From Flavobacterium faecale (GTDB taxonomy: Bacteria > Bacteroidota > Bacteroidia > Flavobacteriales > Flavobacteriaceae): a DNA stretch of 64,000 bases. The notes under the pieces were generated by a model. It was not told where the DNA came from. It searched no databases and saw only the letters and a list, made by a program, of their open reading frames with translations. The stretch covers positions 1,364,001-1,428,000 of the forward strand of contig NZ_CP020918.1 of assembly GCF_003076455.1 (NCBI RefSeq). Direction: 5' to 3'. Shown one piece after another: positions 52,597 to 62,385 of the stretch; position 1 is the first letter of the stretch; each line of letters opens with the position of its first letter. Made by a program: the position numbers and the translations under genes.

Positions 52597-55500
52597 TTAA
52601 AAATAAGCCCTTAACTGAATATTCCCCGTATGAACGGTTGCGCTCGTTTCGCTTTTTCGACCTAGGTAATTCAGGTTGATGTCCAAAAATTGAGTAATGT
52701 TTTTTTGCAATAGTAATTTCCATACGGTGTTTTGACCTGTTTGTAAACCTTCTAGCATTTGAAAGCCTACTGAAGAAAAAGCATCACCGTTATATTTATT
52801 TTGATAGAAAGAGACTTCGCCGTTTAGCGTAATATTCTTTTTTCCAGAATAAGAAAAAGAGGTCCCAAATCTATTTTGTAATAAAGTTTCTAATGCTCCA
52901 ATTTGATTGTTCTTGTTTTGAAGTTCATAGAAGATGTCCCAACTTGTATTTTTCGAAAATAAATAACTAAGTTTTGGTGCTAGTTGATAGCCAGATACCG
53001 AATAGTTTTTTAAAGGGTAATTCTCAGAGTTGACACTCGTAGCAATAGTTTTGGTAAAGAATCCTAAGAGCCAGCTTTTTTTGTACAAATGTGCATATTG
53101 AAGTTGGTGTGAACTATTGGTTGTTTCTTGCGTTCCGTTTGAAAGTAAATTTTTGGCTTTGTTGTCCAAATAGGTGTAGGTTATAGAATGGTTTTGTTTA
53201 CCACGATTGTAAAACAAACTGTTTCTAAAACTAGAACTTAGCCCAAGTACATTTTCTGATCCTGTGCTAAAGGGATTTAGTTCAAAATTTGCTCCATTAT
53301 TTTTTGTCTTTCGATCAATCAAAAAGTTCGTTTGATTGTAAAAGTAGGAGGCCAGTTTTTTGAAGCCCGTTTTATTTTGCCACTGACTAGGATTAAAGAT
53401 CAGCGATTGCGAAAATTTGGTTTGATGTGTTTTTATGTATACCAAATTAGGCAAGTAAACCTGGATATATTTTGCTTGATCAATATAAGGGGCGATTTCA
53501 AATTCTTGAAGTTCTTGCAATCCGTTGCCGTTGTAGTCATTCCACATGTACACACCTTGACCCGCATCGACCTCTAGAAATGTGTATTCTTGCTGTGGCA
53601 GAGATCCAGAATTTGTTTCGTAGGTGGTGGTACTCAGCAACAGTTGATTGAAAAAACGATCGTTAAAGATAGCTCTTGAATTCAAAGTAGATTCTTTTTT
53701 AATGGCAGGATTGGTGTAATCCAGAACGCGATAGTTGGTGTAAATGGTCAAATCGCTAGTGTTAGATTGAATTAATCTTGATTTTAAAAAATAAGAATTT
53801 GATTTGTTTACTCGTTGCAAGAGTCCGTTTTGGATACTGTCATTACTTCGTTTCAAGAGTCCCAATTGTACGTAGACCTTAGTACTATCTCCTCGTCCTA
53901 CAAAAGCACCGTATTCGGTAAAACGCTGACTTAAGGCAGCAAAGGCATTTGTGACTTTGTCTCGTGACTGATTGTCTTCAATACGATTGCTACCGCCAAT
54001 CCAGTTTTTGCCAAAATGGTAGCGTACTTGTGCTTGATTGCGTAAAAAAGTCGATTTGCTAGTAATGGCTTCACTCTTAAGATAACTTCCTTGCGTACTG
54101 AAGTTCCAGTGGTTGAGTTGCAATAGACCATTAATAAGATGACGGTTGCCGGAGAAAGCACCCGAGAAATCTAATTTTTCAAATTGATAAATAAAATCTC
54201 CTTTACTTTTTGTTTTTCGAATAGGATTTAGACTGAAATGCAAACCCGTCGTTAGTAAACTTTGATCTCCAGAAACGGTGCCTTCAATATTCCAATCACG
54301 ATCAAATTCTATGGTGTACAATCGTTCAACTGAGCTAAAGTTTTTTTGAATAAATTGATATTTCCCAAACGCATCTATGTTCCATTGTTTGCTAAACAAA
54401 CGTTGTCGAGCATTAATTTTGGTACTTATTCCTTGATTATTACTATCGTCTAGATTCGAGAATAGATTTTTATCGTTGTTGCTTAAGGCAATTTCAAAAT
54501 CGATTGCTGTTTTTTCTGAGGGCGAATATTTACCCAAAAAAGTAGCCACTTGCACTTTGGTAGGAGGCACAAGCAAAGTTATTGGTGCATAATTTCCTTG
54601 CGGAATTCCATTTATAGGTGGTACATAATTGTATATTTTGCTAATGCTAGAACTATTCAACAAAGTGTAATCCCCTAAATTGTTACCCACTAGTGTAAAG
54701 TTCACGCTATGAAGAGTAGCGTTTTTATCAGTTGAATACTCATAATATAGAGTTCCGTTTACTGTTTTTTGTTCGTACAAGGTTTTATTTTCTGAATAAG
54801 AATCAACATAGGCTGATGGTGCAGACATCAAAGTTGTATTGTCTCCAGCTTGGGCCAAAATTTGTACTTGTTCGGTAGAAAGGTTTTGTTGTACGGGTTG
54901 GTTTTTCGCATCGTTTTCAGAATATAGATAACCTGCCAAACTCCATTTTTCTTCCTCGTGCGAGGCGCCTGCATAGGTTACAAAACGGGTGTAATTGCGA
55001 TCGGTATATTGGTATTCAACCGCAATACGCATCTCTGAGGTGATAGTAAACAATGCGGTGAAGGTGATTTCGCCTGCATTGTAATCAATAGTGTAGTCGT
55101 TGTTTTCGCCTCTTTTCAGCTGGCGACCGTTCACATATACGCGCTCAGATCCAGAGATGACAAGTACATACAATTCACCATTTTGTCCTTTTAGTTTATA
55201 CGGACCTTGATTTCCTTCGATACCATTAAAGTTGCTTTTGGCATACTGGCCTTTTACCAAGGAGGCAGAAGCGAAGACATTGGTCTTTTTTTCATCAGTG
55301 CCAAAATCAAAATTGGCTGCCAGTCCTTGTACTTTTTTATTGAAATTTAAAAATTGTGTTTTATGGTTTTCGAGAAAAATATCTCCTGCTCGAATGTTCC
55401 AATTGTCACTGAAGAGTTCCATGAAAATATTATCAAACTGATCAAGCTTTTGAGAGTACCCACCATTTTGAATCGGAATATTGCTGTCTTGTAAGGAGGC

Positions 55501-56031
55501 ACGTAAACTAACTTTATCTGAAATTTTTCCTGTGATTTGCAAATCAAGATTTGAGTTTAAAACGGCATTTTGATTGGTTCCAACAGTAACGCCTCTCGTT
55601 ATACTTCCAGAAGTATTGAGGCCGTCAAAAGGCACCGCTTTTGCAACATTTGAGGGTGCGATCTTGTACATGGGTAAGTTCGAAATATCCGCTTCAACTA
55701 CGCTACTAGCATCATAGATTTGATATTTTTTTGTCAAAAAATCAGGATATTGCAGGTATTTTATAGTAATCGAATCTCTTTTCGATTCAAAAAAAGAGGG
55801 AGCGAGTTGTAATTTACCTTTTATAAAATTAACCTTGTATAGGCTCGAATCAATTTCTTGCTGTTGTTGGTCAAGCAGCAGAAAATAAGTAGGGTTGATA
55901 CTAAAGGCTTCAATGGTCAAGCTGTCTTTTGCTACAGCAAGGGTCTTTGTTTTGTACAGTGATTCAATCTCTTGTGCTTGCGTACAAGAAATTGAAAGAA
56001 GCAGTGCAAAAAAAAGAAGCCTTTTTAACAT
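52597..56031 (-). CDS. Large outer-membrane beta-barrel protein of unknown function
   Basis: 1,144 residues. A signal peptide (LLFFALLLSISCTQAQ) precedes a beta-rich region with a conserved-looking segment GLNTSGSITRGVTVGTNQ and LDLQITGKISDKVSLRASL. Long stretches of amphipathic strands with aromatic ends continue to the terminal LRAYF, compatible with a large outer-membrane barrel. From memory, similar uncharacterised proteins occur near aspartokinase in flavobacteria, so it may be a conserved housekeeping envelope factor. No catalytic motif, TonB box or T9SS signal is visible. It is transcribed alone from a -7 box about 25 bp upstream. Confidence 0.75.
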   Translation of the reverse strand: MLKRLLFFALLLSISCTQAQEIESLYKTKTLAVAKDSLTIEAFSINPTYFLLLDQQQQEIDSSLYKVNFIKGKLQLAPSFFESKRDSITIKYLQYPDFLTKKYQIYDASSVVEADISNLPMYKIAPSNVAKAVPFDGLNTSGSITRGVTVGTNQNAVLNSNLDLQITGKISDKVSLRASLQDSNIPIQNGGYSQKLDQFDNIFMELFSDNWNIRAGDIFLENHKTQFLNFNKKVQGLAANFDFGTDEKKTNVFASASLVKGQYAKSNFNGIEGNQGPYKLKGQNGELYVLVISGSERVYVNGRQLKRGENNDYTIDYNAGEITFTALFTITSEMRIAVEYQYTDRNYTRFVTYAGASHEEEKWSLAGYLYSENDAKNQPVQQNLSTEQVQILAQAGDNTTLMSAPSAYVDSYSENKTLYEQKTVNGTLYYEYSTDKNATLHSVNFTLVGNNLGDYTLLNSSSISKIYNYVPPINGIPQGNYAPITLLVPPTKVQVATFLGKYSPSEKTAIDFEIALSNNDKNLFSNLDDSNNQGISTKINARQRLFSKQWNIDAFGKYQFIQKNFSSVERLYTIEFDRDWNIEGTVSGDQSLLTTGLHFSLNPIRKTKSKGDFIYQFEKLDFSGAFSGNRHLINGLLQLNHWNFSTQGSYLKSEAITSKSTFLRNQAQVRYHFGKNWIGGSNRIEDNQSRDKVTNAFAALSQRFTEYGAFVGRGDSTKVYVQLGLLKRSNDSIQNGLLQRVNKSNSYFLKSRLIQSNTSDLTIYTNYRVLDYTNPAIKKESTLNSRAIFNDRFFNQLLLSTTTYETNSGSLPQQEYTFLEVDAGQGVYMWNDYNGNGLQELQEFEIAPYIDQAKYIQVYLPNLVYIKTHQTKFSQSLIFNPSQWQNKTGFKKLASYFYNQTNFLIDRKTKNNGANFELNPFSTGSENVLGLSSSFRNSLFYNRGKQNHSITYTYLDNKAKNLLSNGTQETTNSSHQLQYAHLYKKSWLLGFFTKTIATSVNSENYPLKNYSVSGYQLAPKLSYLFSKNTSWDIFYELQNKNNQIGALETLLQNRFGTSFSYSGKKNITLNGEVSFYQNKYNGDAFSSVGFQMLEGLQTGQNTVWKLLLQKNITQFLDINLNYLGRKSETSATVHTGNIQLRAYF

Positions 56032-56053
56032 AGCGTTTATAACGTCAATTTGT

Positions 56054-56061
56054 CAAAAGTA
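56054..56061 (-). promoter_or_regulatory. -7 box TACTTTTG for the large barrel protein
   Basis: Exact TAnnTTTG match on the minus strand, 22 bases before the ATG. No clear -33 box. Confidence 0.45.
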
Positions 56062-56089
56062 GTGTATTATTGAGTAGTAAATAGAAAGA

Positions 56090-56127
56090 AAAGGGGCTAA
56101 ATATCAGATTGATACTAGCCCCTTTTT
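56090..56127 (-). terminator. lysC terminator
   Basis: AAAGGGGCTA (56090-56099) pairs with TAGCCCCTTT (56116-56125); an inner TATCA/TGATA pairing extends the stem. T-rich on the minus strand. Confidence 0.85.
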
Positions 56128-56166
56128 ATTTGTTACTCCTCTTATACTTGGAGTTATGCGATTTTA

Positions 56167-57426
56167 TTACTGCTTTTCGCTAGTAATGATTTGCATGGTC
56201 TCGGTACTTACTTGTTTCAAGATTACAATTTTATCTTTTTCGACCATCTCGGCAGCTAGGTCATTAAAGTGTCTTATCGTGTACAATGTTACATGCTCGT
56301 TAAAATCAACTTTGAATTTTTTAGACAAAACAGCATTTAGATCTTTAAAATTACCAAATTTATCTTCTACGCAAACAGAAAAACTAATAGCAGAATTCTG
56401 AATCAAATTAACTTTGATTTTAAATTCATGGAACAATGCAAAAATTTCACTGATGTTTTCTTCCATGATGAACGAAAAATCAATTGATGAAAGCGAAATC
56501 AATAATTGATCTCTTTTTACAATGAAACAAGGTAGGTAAGGTTCTAATGCAACTCCTTTTGAAACGACAGTTCCTTTTAGAAGTGGGTTGATAAAAGATT
56601 TTACATACAACGGAATTTCTTTTTTCTGTAGCGGTTGTAGCGTTTTTGGGTGAATTACAGTGGCACCATAAAAAGCCAATTCGATTGCTTCTCTGTACGA
56701 TATTTGATTTAACAAACTTGCGTTTTCAAAATACCTTGGATCGGCATTCATTACCCCAGGAACATCTTTCCAAATGGTTACACTCTCTGCATTTAGGCAA
56801 TATGCAAATATCGCAGCAGTATAATCAGATCCTTCACGACCTAAAGTTGTGGTGAAATTGTTTTCGTCAGAACCCAAAAATCCTTGCGTTACATTTAGCA
56901 TCTTACGTTTTACGTTTGATGCGATATTGTTCTTTGTTAACTCCCAGTCCACTTCTGCATCTCTGTAGTTAGCGTCCGTTTTAATAAAGTGACGTACATC
57001 AATCCATTGTGTCTGAATTCCTCTAAAGGACATATAGTGGCTCAAAACGGTAGTCGAAACTAGCTCACCATAGCTCACCACTTGATCGTATACAAAATTG
57101 TAATTAGGTGATTTATTGTGCGATAAGAAATATTCTAAGTCTGAGAATAAATGCTGTACTGCTTGAAAAACTTCGTGTTTGTCGTCCTCAAATAAATCCA
57201 TAAGGATTTGGTTGTGGTATTTTTTTACTTCTTGTACAGATGCTTGTAAAGAAGGTGATTTTTCAAAATAGTCTTTAATAACTAGTTCCAATGCATTGGT
57301 AGTTTTTCCCATAGCCGATACTACGAGCAATACATCTTCATAACCTACTTGCTGTAAAACATCGTACACATTTTTGATTCCTGCTGCGTCTTTTACAGAG
57401 GCGCCTCCAAATTTAAATACTCTCAT
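56167..57426 (-). CDS. lysC: Monofunctional aspartate kinase
   Basis: 419 residues. It phosphorylates aspartate at the head of lysine, threonine, methionine and diaminopimelate synthesis. The N-terminal VFKFGGASVKDAAGIKNV, the FTTTLGREGSDYTAAIFAY block and WKDVPGVMNADPR are the aspartokinase signatures. The C-terminal region (about 300-419) is a pair of ACT-type domains for feedback control. No fused homoserine dehydrogenase. The GNAT gene ends 32 bp upstream of its start, so they are probably cotranscribed. Confidence 0.95.
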   Translation of the reverse strand: MRVFKFGGASVKDAAGIKNVYDVLQQVGYEDVLLVVSAMGKTTNALELVIKDYFEKSPSLQASVQEVKKYHNQILMDLFEDDKHEVFQAVQHLFSDLEYFLSHNKSPNYNFVYDQVVSYGELVSTTVLSHYMSFRGIQTQWIDVRHFIKTDANYRDAEVDWELTKNNIASNVKRKMLNVTQGFLGSDENNFTTTLGREGSDYTAAIFAYCLNAESVTIWKDVPGVMNADPRYFENASLLNQISYREAIELAFYGATVIHPKTLQPLQKKEIPLYVKSFINPLLKGTVVSKGVALEPYLPCFIVKRDQLLISLSSIDFSFIMEENISEIFALFHEFKIKVNLIQNSAISFSVCVEDKFGNFKDLNAVLSKKFKVDFNEHVTLYTIRHFNDLAAEMVEKDKIVILKQVSTETMQIITSEKQ

Positions 57427-57458
57427 GTTTTCTAAATGTGATTTAATTTTTTTTTACT

Positions 57459-57932
57459 TTAATTTTTTTTGACAAAGTTGGCAAGCCTTTTTTCGTCCAA
57501 ACGTACAAGTTGCCATTCTTCTAGAATTTCGGCTCCCGCTTGTTTATAAAACTCAATTGCTGGTTTATTCCAATCAAGTACATTCCATTCCAATCGTTTT
57601 ACTTTTTCATCTTGCGCCAAGGTCACCATTTGTTCTAATAGTTTTTGACCAATTCCATTTCCGCGTTCCGAAGCTGTAACTATCAAATCTTCAAGATGAA
57701 TCGTTTTTCCGGTCCAAGTAGAATATTTATAGAAATACAGAGCCATTCCGACAATTGTATTATTTTTTTCTGCAACAAAAAGGCCAAATAATGGATTGCT
57801 ACCAAAACCATTTTCAATGAGATTTTCAACTGTAATTTCAACGGCATCAGGTTCCTTTTCGAAAATGGCTAATTCTTGGATCAATTCCAATACTGCAGTC
57901 ATGTCTTCTAATTTTCCTCTTCTTATGATCAT
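57459..57932 (-). CDS. GNAT-family N-acetyltransferase
   Basis: 157 residues. Acetyl-CoA binding motif A (HLEDLIVTASERGNGIGQKLLEQMV) and motif B (LEWNVLDWNKPAIEFYKQAGAEIL) are intact. Similarity to the diamine/thialysine acetyltransferase (SSAT-like) branch is suggested by the ELAIFEKEPDAVEIT segment. The substrate, a small amine or a protein, is uncertain. It is first in a two-gene unit with aspartokinase, with a -7 box about 50 bp upstream. Confidence 0.88.
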   Translation of the reverse strand: MIIRRGKLEDMTAVLELIQELAIFEKEPDAVEITVENLIENGFGSNPLFGLFVAEKNNTIVGMALYFYKYSTWTGKTIHLEDLIVTASERGNGIGQKLLEQMVTLAQDEKVKRLEWNVLDWNKPAIEFYKQAGAEILEEWQLVRLDEKRLANFVKKN

Positions 57933-57982
57933 TTTTCAGTGATTTACGTATTTTTATAACAATCTGTTATATTATTATTTAG

Positions 57983-57990
57983 CAAATATA
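57983..57990 (-). promoter_or_regulatory. -7 box TATATTTG for GNAT-lysC
   Basis: Exact TAnnTTTG match on the minus strand, about 50 bases before the GNAT start. The -33 region is unclear. Confidence 0.45.
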
Positions 57991-58081
57991 CAATACTAAC
58001 AAATTAGGTTGGTTTTATTATTTTCCTTTTCACAAAAAAAGCGATATTTGTGACTTCAAACCAACTACAACGATTTCTTAA

Positions 58082-59095
58082 ATGGAAGAACGCAACAAAA
58101 CACTCGGAGAATTCATTATTGAAAACCAAAATGCTTTTCAATATTCATCTGGAGAATTATCACGAATCATCAACTCAATTCGCTTGGCGGCCAAAGTGGT
58201 GAGCTATAAAGTGAACAAAGCTGGACTGGTTGATATTACCGGAGCAGCAGGAGAGCAAAACATTCAAGGTGAAGACCAGCAAAAACTGGATGTCTATGCC
58301 AACGAAATTTTTATTCAAACCTTGATCAATCGTGAGATTGTGTGTGGTATCGCATCAGAAGAAAATGATGACTTTATTACTGTTCGTGGTAACGATAATA
58401 AACATGCAAACAAATACATCGTTTTGATGGATCCTCTAGATGGTTCTTCAAATATAGATGTAAATGTATCAGTAGGAACTGTTTTCTCGGTATACAGAAG
58501 GATTACTCCAATTGGAACTCCAGTAGCTATTGAAGATTTCTTGCAACCTGGTACTTGTCAAGTTGCTGCAGGTTATGTAATTTATGGTACGTCTACAATG
58601 TTAGTGTATACAACAGGTTGTGGTGTAAACGGGTTTACATTAAACCCAGCCATTGGTACCTTTTATTTGTCACACCCAAACTTACAGTTTCCAAAAGACG
58701 GAAATATTTACTCTATAAACGAAGGGAACTATATCCAGTTTCCACAAGGGGTTAAGGACTATCTTAAATATTGTCAAGCAGAAGAAGAGGATCGTCCGTA
58801 TACGTCACGTTACATTGGAAGTCTAGTTTCAGACATTCATAGAAACATGATCAAAGGTGGAATCTACATTTACCCAACAAGCACCAAAGCACCAAAAGGG
58901 AAATTGCGTTTGTTGTACGAATGTAATCCAATGGCCTTTATTGCTGAGCAAGCTGGAGGTAAGGCTTCTGATGGTTTTAATCGAATTATGGAAATCAAAC
59001 CAACAGAATTACATGAAAGAGTTCCGTTTTTCTGCGGAAGCTACAACATGGTTGAAAAAGTTGAAGATTTTATGCTAAAAGCAAAGAAGGAGTAA
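58082..59095 (+). CDS. fbp: Fructose-1,6-bisphosphatase class I
   Basis: 337 residues. It hydrolyses fructose 1,6-bisphosphate to fructose 6-phosphate in gluconeogenesis. The metal/phosphate motif [19 protein letters not shown] is intact, as are the upstream GIASEEND acidic site and the substrate-binding GGIYIYP...[15 protein letters not shown] block. The domain order and length are those of class I FBPases. It is a single gene read divergently from GNAT-lysC and closed by a strong bidirectional terminator. No regulatory extension is seen. Confidence 0.96.
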   Translation: MEERNKTLGEFIIENQNAFQYSSGELSRIINSIRLAAKVVSYKVNKAGLVDITGAAGEQNIQGEDQQKLDVYANEIFIQTLINREIVCGIASEENDDFITVRGNDNKHANKYIVLMDPLDGSSNIDVNVSVGTVFSVYRRITPIGTPVAIEDFLQPGTCQVAAGYVIYGTSTMLVYTTGCGVNGFTLNPAIGTFYLSHPNLQFPKDGNIYSINEGNYIQFPQGVKDYLKYCQAEEEDRPYTSRYIGSLVSDIHRNMIKGGIYIYPTSTKAPKGKLRLLYECNPMAFIAEQAGGKASDGFNRIMEIKPTELHERVPFFCGSYNMVEKVEDFMLKAKKE

Positions 59096-59114
59096 CATCC
59101 TCTTTGAATACCAA

Positions 59115-59151
59115 AAAAAAAGCTCTTGAATAATTTTCAAGAGCTTTTTTT
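59115..59151. terminator. Bidirectional terminator between fbp and the TerB-like gene
   Basis: GCTCTTGAA (59122-59130) pairs with TTCAAGAGC (59136-59144), extended by A and T runs on both sides. Confidence 0.92.
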
Positions 59152-59169
59152 GTATTTGTTTGTCAAGTA

Positions 59170-59601
59170 TTACTTGTACATATTCTGCATTTCGTACACA
59201 AAAGTATCAAAGTCAACTTTTTTATCTACCAATGATAATGCTTTTGCAATAATGTAGTTTACATTACTAGGTGTAAATCCTAGACCTACAGCAATTTTTT
59301 TCAAAATCATCTCTTGTTTATCTCCTAAATGGTGATCAACGTGTACCATTCTAGCCAAATCATACATACGCTCCAAACGTTGCGTATATAGGTAAGGAGG
59401 ATTAATTGGGTACATAGCAGGATTTGCTAAAATTTCTTCGTATTCAGAAGCCGAAATTTCAAGTTTCGTAGCTAATTTGTCCAAAAAGCTTTTTTCCTCA
59501 GGTGCTAGTATACCGTCGGCCAAAGCAAGACGTACAATTGAAGAAAAGTGACCTTTGTTTCTTTGCGTGAATTCGCTATCAAATAAATCTGAAAATGACA
59601 T
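59170..59601 (-). CDS. TerB-like (tellurite resistance B fold) protein
   Basis: 143 residues, all-alpha. The FSSIVRLALADGILAPEEKSFLDKLATKLEIS segment (two blocks) is the TerB helical hallmark with its acidic residues (ADG..APEE). A second half repeats helix pairs (MVHVDHHLGDKQEMILKKIAVGLGF). TerB domains bind metal and occur in stress- or envelope-associated proteins; a role in tellurite resistance is not implied. The ATG at 59601 (MSFSDLFDSEF) is used because a -7 box at 59623-59630 covers the alternative start at 59625. Monocistronic. Confidence 0.85.
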   Translation of the reverse strand: MSFSDLFDSEFTQRNKGHFSSIVRLALADGILAPEEKSFLDKLATKLEISASEYEEILANPAMYPINPPYLYTQRLERMYDLARMVHVDHHLGDKQEMILKKIAVGLGFTPSNVNYIIAKALSLVDKKVDFDTFVYEMQNMYK

Positions 59602-59622
59602 AGTTTTAATTTTTTTATGTGG

Positions 59623-59630
59623 CAAAGATA
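59623..59630 (-). promoter_or_regulatory. -7 box TATCTTTG for the TerB-like gene
   Basis: Exact TAnnTTTG match on the minus strand, 21 bases upstream of the chosen start, which rules out the start at 59625. Confidence 0.55.
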
Positions 59631-60142
59631 ATTTAATTTTTATTTTATTAAATTCTAATTAGAAAATTTTTGTGATATCTCTTTTATTCCTTGTCTGTTA
59701 GTGCGTTTTTAGGGTGAAAATAATACTGCTTTTTACTTCCTAAAGTCCATTTTGCAACGTTTTGAGTCCATTTACACAAAGTTGAAAAGTTTGTAGACTA
59801 ACTTTAATAGGTAGAACACGGTATTCCTGTAATAAAATGATCTTTTAAGGCAAAAAGGAATAAAAGATGAGTTATTGTATAGGTGCTATTTTGCGAATGT
59901 CAACTGAAAAGGACTAATATTGCCGCCTGTTCAAAAATTAAGAAACGGTTTCAAAGCCTTTGAAAAGTGGATATTATTGACTGCTGCAATGCGTTATTTT
60001 TCGAAAAATAAAAAGATAGCTCTTTGATTTTTATCGAATGAGAAGTAATTATCAATCATAATTTTTTACAATGAGTAGTAGTAGCTATTACTTTTCTTGT
60101 TTTTCGAACATAAAAATTAAAAAAACCAACTAACAAACAATT
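59631..60142. other. 512-bp intergenic region before the sugar transporter
   Basis: AT-rich, with no ORF above about 16 codons that I would support. A near-consensus TAACTTTA (59799-59806) is present, but no exact TAnnTTTG box or long inverted repeat was seen. Confidence 0.6.
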
Positions 60143-61612
60143 ATGAATTCAGAAAACGTACAAACCAAATGGGGACAATTTATATCACTCGTGATAGTGT
60201 TCTTTTTTTGGGGGTTTGTTGGCTCTGCCAATGACATCTTAATCCCAGTCTTTAAAAAAGTATTCACCTTATCACAAGTTCAGTCGCAATTAGTGGCATG
60301 GGCATTTTATGCAGCTTACTTCGTAGGTTCAATTATTTTTTTCCTGATTTCTTTAAAATCAGATGTGTTGCAGAAATTTGGTTATAAAAAAACATTAGCT
60401 GCGGGATTATTATTATCTGCAGTTGGGTCCTTTTTGTTTATACCAGCAGCAACCATGCAAAGTTTTCCTTTTTTCTTGACTGCCTTATTTACGGTTGGAT
60501 TGGGGTTTTCGATTCAGCAAATTGTAGCAAATCCATTAGCAATCAAAATGGGTAGTCCTGTAACAGGAGCGCACCGATTAACTCTCGCGGGTGGTGTGAA
60601 CTCTTTTGGTACTACGATTGGAGCAATTTTGTTAGGGATTGCAATTTTTGGTCTAGGCGAAGGTAAAAAAACGGCGCTCTCTCTTGAAGATATTAAATTC
60701 CCTTTCATGATGTTGGGGATCGCTTTTATAGTGGTAGCTGTGTTTATGCTATTATCCAAAATTGAAGATCCAATTAAGGAAGAAGAAGTTGTTGTAGTTC
60801 AGGAGCACAAAAGTTTTCGTGTTTTTGATTATCCGCAACTGTACTTAGGGATGCTAGCCATCTTTATATATGTAGGTACAGAGGTTACCATCATCAGTAA
60901 TTTACCTGCTTTATTGCAAACCAAAGAATTTGGCGGAATCCTTGAAGAATCGATTGCTCCCTTTATTGCTTTGTATTGGGGAAGTTTGATGATTGGCCGT
61001 TGGAATGGTGGTGTCAATGTATTTAAAACATCAAATTTGGTCAACACAGCATTGAAGTTTATTGTTCCAGCCATTGCATTTGGAGTTATTATTGGTGCCA
61101 ATATTTTTGCACAACATGATGTTTCGGGCTTTTATATTTATCCTTTCTGGATTTTAATCTTTATCCTAGTTAGTTTTGTTGGAGGGAAAAATGCGGGCAA
61201 AACGCTAATGCTTTTTGGATTCTCAGGCTTAGCAATGATGTTTATTGGTCTTGTTTATCCAGATACTGAGATTGCAAAATTCTTCTTCATTTCTGGAGGT
61301 TTGTTTTTATCAATCATGTGGCCATCTATTTTTGATTTGGCGATCGCTGGATTAGGTAAAAATACAGGTAAAGCATCCTCTTTTTTAATCATGATGATTC
61401 TAGGTGGTGGTGTTATTCCTTTGTTGCAAGGAAGTATATGTGATTTAGACAGCGCTAGTCCTGAAGGTGTTTTTGGAATCTCATGGACGCATTTCTCCTA
61501 TATTGTGCCGTTATTAGGATTTGCTTATTTATCATTTTATGGTTTTTATTGTCCTAAAGTATTGAAAAAACAAGGTGTTCTTTATGTCGAAAGTGAAGGT
61601 GGTGGACACTAA
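60143..61612 (+). CDS. FucP/GluP-type sugar MFS transporter
   Basis: 489 residues and about 12 membrane helices. The N-terminal FFFWGFVGSANDILIPVFK motif, the QQIVANPLAIKMG stretch and WNGGVNVF in the second half are the FHS/FucP-family pattern of H+-coupled sugar symporters (fucose, glucose/galactose). Sugar specificity cannot be read from sequence. It is a lone gene after a 500-bp empty upstream region, suggesting regulated expression, and ends in a strong terminator. Confidence 0.92.
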   Translation: MNSENVQTKWGQFISLVIVFFFWGFVGSANDILIPVFKKVFTLSQVQSQLVAWAFYAAYFVGSIIFFLISLKSDVLQKFGYKKTLAAGLLLSAVGSFLFIPAATMQSFPFFLTALFTVGLGFSIQQIVANPLAIKMGSPVTGAHRLTLAGGVNSFGTTIGAILLGIAIFGLGEGKKTALSLEDIKFPFMMLGIAFIVVAVFMLLSKIEDPIKEEEVVVVQEHKSFRVFDYPQLYLGMLAIFIYVGTEVTIISNLPALLQTKEFGGILEESIAPFIALYWGSLMIGRWNGGVNVFKTSNLVNTALKFIVPAIAFGVIIGANIFAQHDVSGFYIYPFWILIFILVSFVGGKNAGKTLMLFGFSGLAMMFIGLVYPDTEIAKFFFISGGLFLSIMWPSIFDLAIAGLGKNTGKASSFLIMMILGGGVIPLLQGSICDLDSASPEGVFGISWTHFSYIVPLLGFAYLSFYGFYCPKVLKKQGVLYVESEGGGH

Positions 61613-61642
61613 TATTTTTATATCAATTAGCTATTTATAATC

Positions 61643-61673
61643 AAAGCCACTCCACAATAGGAGTGGCTTTTTT
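61643..61673 (+). terminator. Terminator of the sugar transporter gene
   Basis: AAAGCCACTCC pairs perfectly with GGAGTGGCTTT around ACAATA, followed by T's. Confidence 0.93.
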
Positions 61674-61789
61674 GGGTTCAAATGTTTTAAAAAGTGTGGT
61701 AGTTTAGCCATTAAATGCCGTGCCTTTCTTAACTTTTCAAAAATAATCGTAAGTTTACAATCCCAAACAAATCTAATGCCACTAAAATT

Positions 61790-62383
61790 ATGTCTGAGTT
61801 TTTGATTTTTTTTGAATTAGGATTAAAACACATTCTAAATATATATTCCTACGATCACGTTTTGTTTTTGATAGGTCTCGCCGTTCCCTTTAGTTTTAAG
61901 GACTGGCAACGCATACTTTTACTCGTTACCTTGTTTACAATTGGTCATTCAATGGCTTTACTATTGGTTGTTTTTGGTATTGTAGCCATCAAAGTAAGTG
62001 TGGTCGAAATGTTGATTCCGATTACTATTTTGATAGTAGCGCTATTTAATCTTTTTACAGCCGGAAAAACCAGTAAAAAAGAAAGTATTAATATCATTTT
62101 CTTTGTGACTTTATTTTTCGGAATCATTCATGGTCTAGGATTTTCTAGTTATTTCAAAGCAATTCTACCTGGAGGTACAGCATCAAAATTGCTACCATTG
62201 GCTGAATTTTCTCTTGGAATCGAAGCAGCTCAATTGGTGATTATTGTAGTTACACTCATTTTGTCTTATATTGTGCAAACTTTCTTTAGGTTCTCCAAAA
62301 GAGATTGGACCTTAGTAATGTCTGCCTTCATAATTGGAGTTGTAATTCCGCTGATCGTGACAAATAAAATATGGCTTAGATAA
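61790..62383 (+). CDS. HupE/UreJ-family membrane protein
   Basis: 197 residues and about six membrane helices. Histidine-bearing motifs GLKHILNIYSYDHVLFL, FTIGHSMAL and FGIIHGLGFS match the HupE/UreJ_2 family of small multi-pass proteins, some implicated in nickel or cobalt handling. No urease or hydrogenase genes are nearby, so the metal link is only a family inference. A near-consensus TAAGTTTA box lies at 61750-61757. It is the first gene of a tight operon: dCMP deaminase starts 2 bp after its stop. Confidence 0.85.
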   Translation: MSEFLIFFELGLKHILNIYSYDHVLFLIGLAVPFSFKDWQRILLLVTLFTIGHSMALLLVVFGIVAIKVSVVEMLIPITILIVALFNLFTAGKTSKKESINIIFFVTLFFGIIHGLGFSSYFKAILPGGTASKLLPLAEFSLGIEAAQLVIIVVTLILSYIVQTFFRFSKRDWTLVMSAFIIGVVIPLIVTNKIWLR

Positions 62384-62385
62384 AA

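Noticed and set aside
59602..59625. Eight-residue longer start for the TerB-like protein
   Set aside because: The start at 59625 overlaps the -7 box at 59623-59630, so it would not be in the mRNA.
59631..60142. Small ORFs or an RNA gene in the gap before the sugar transporter
   Set aside because: Only ORFs of about 16 codons and no stable hairpin or riboswitch-like pattern that I can support.
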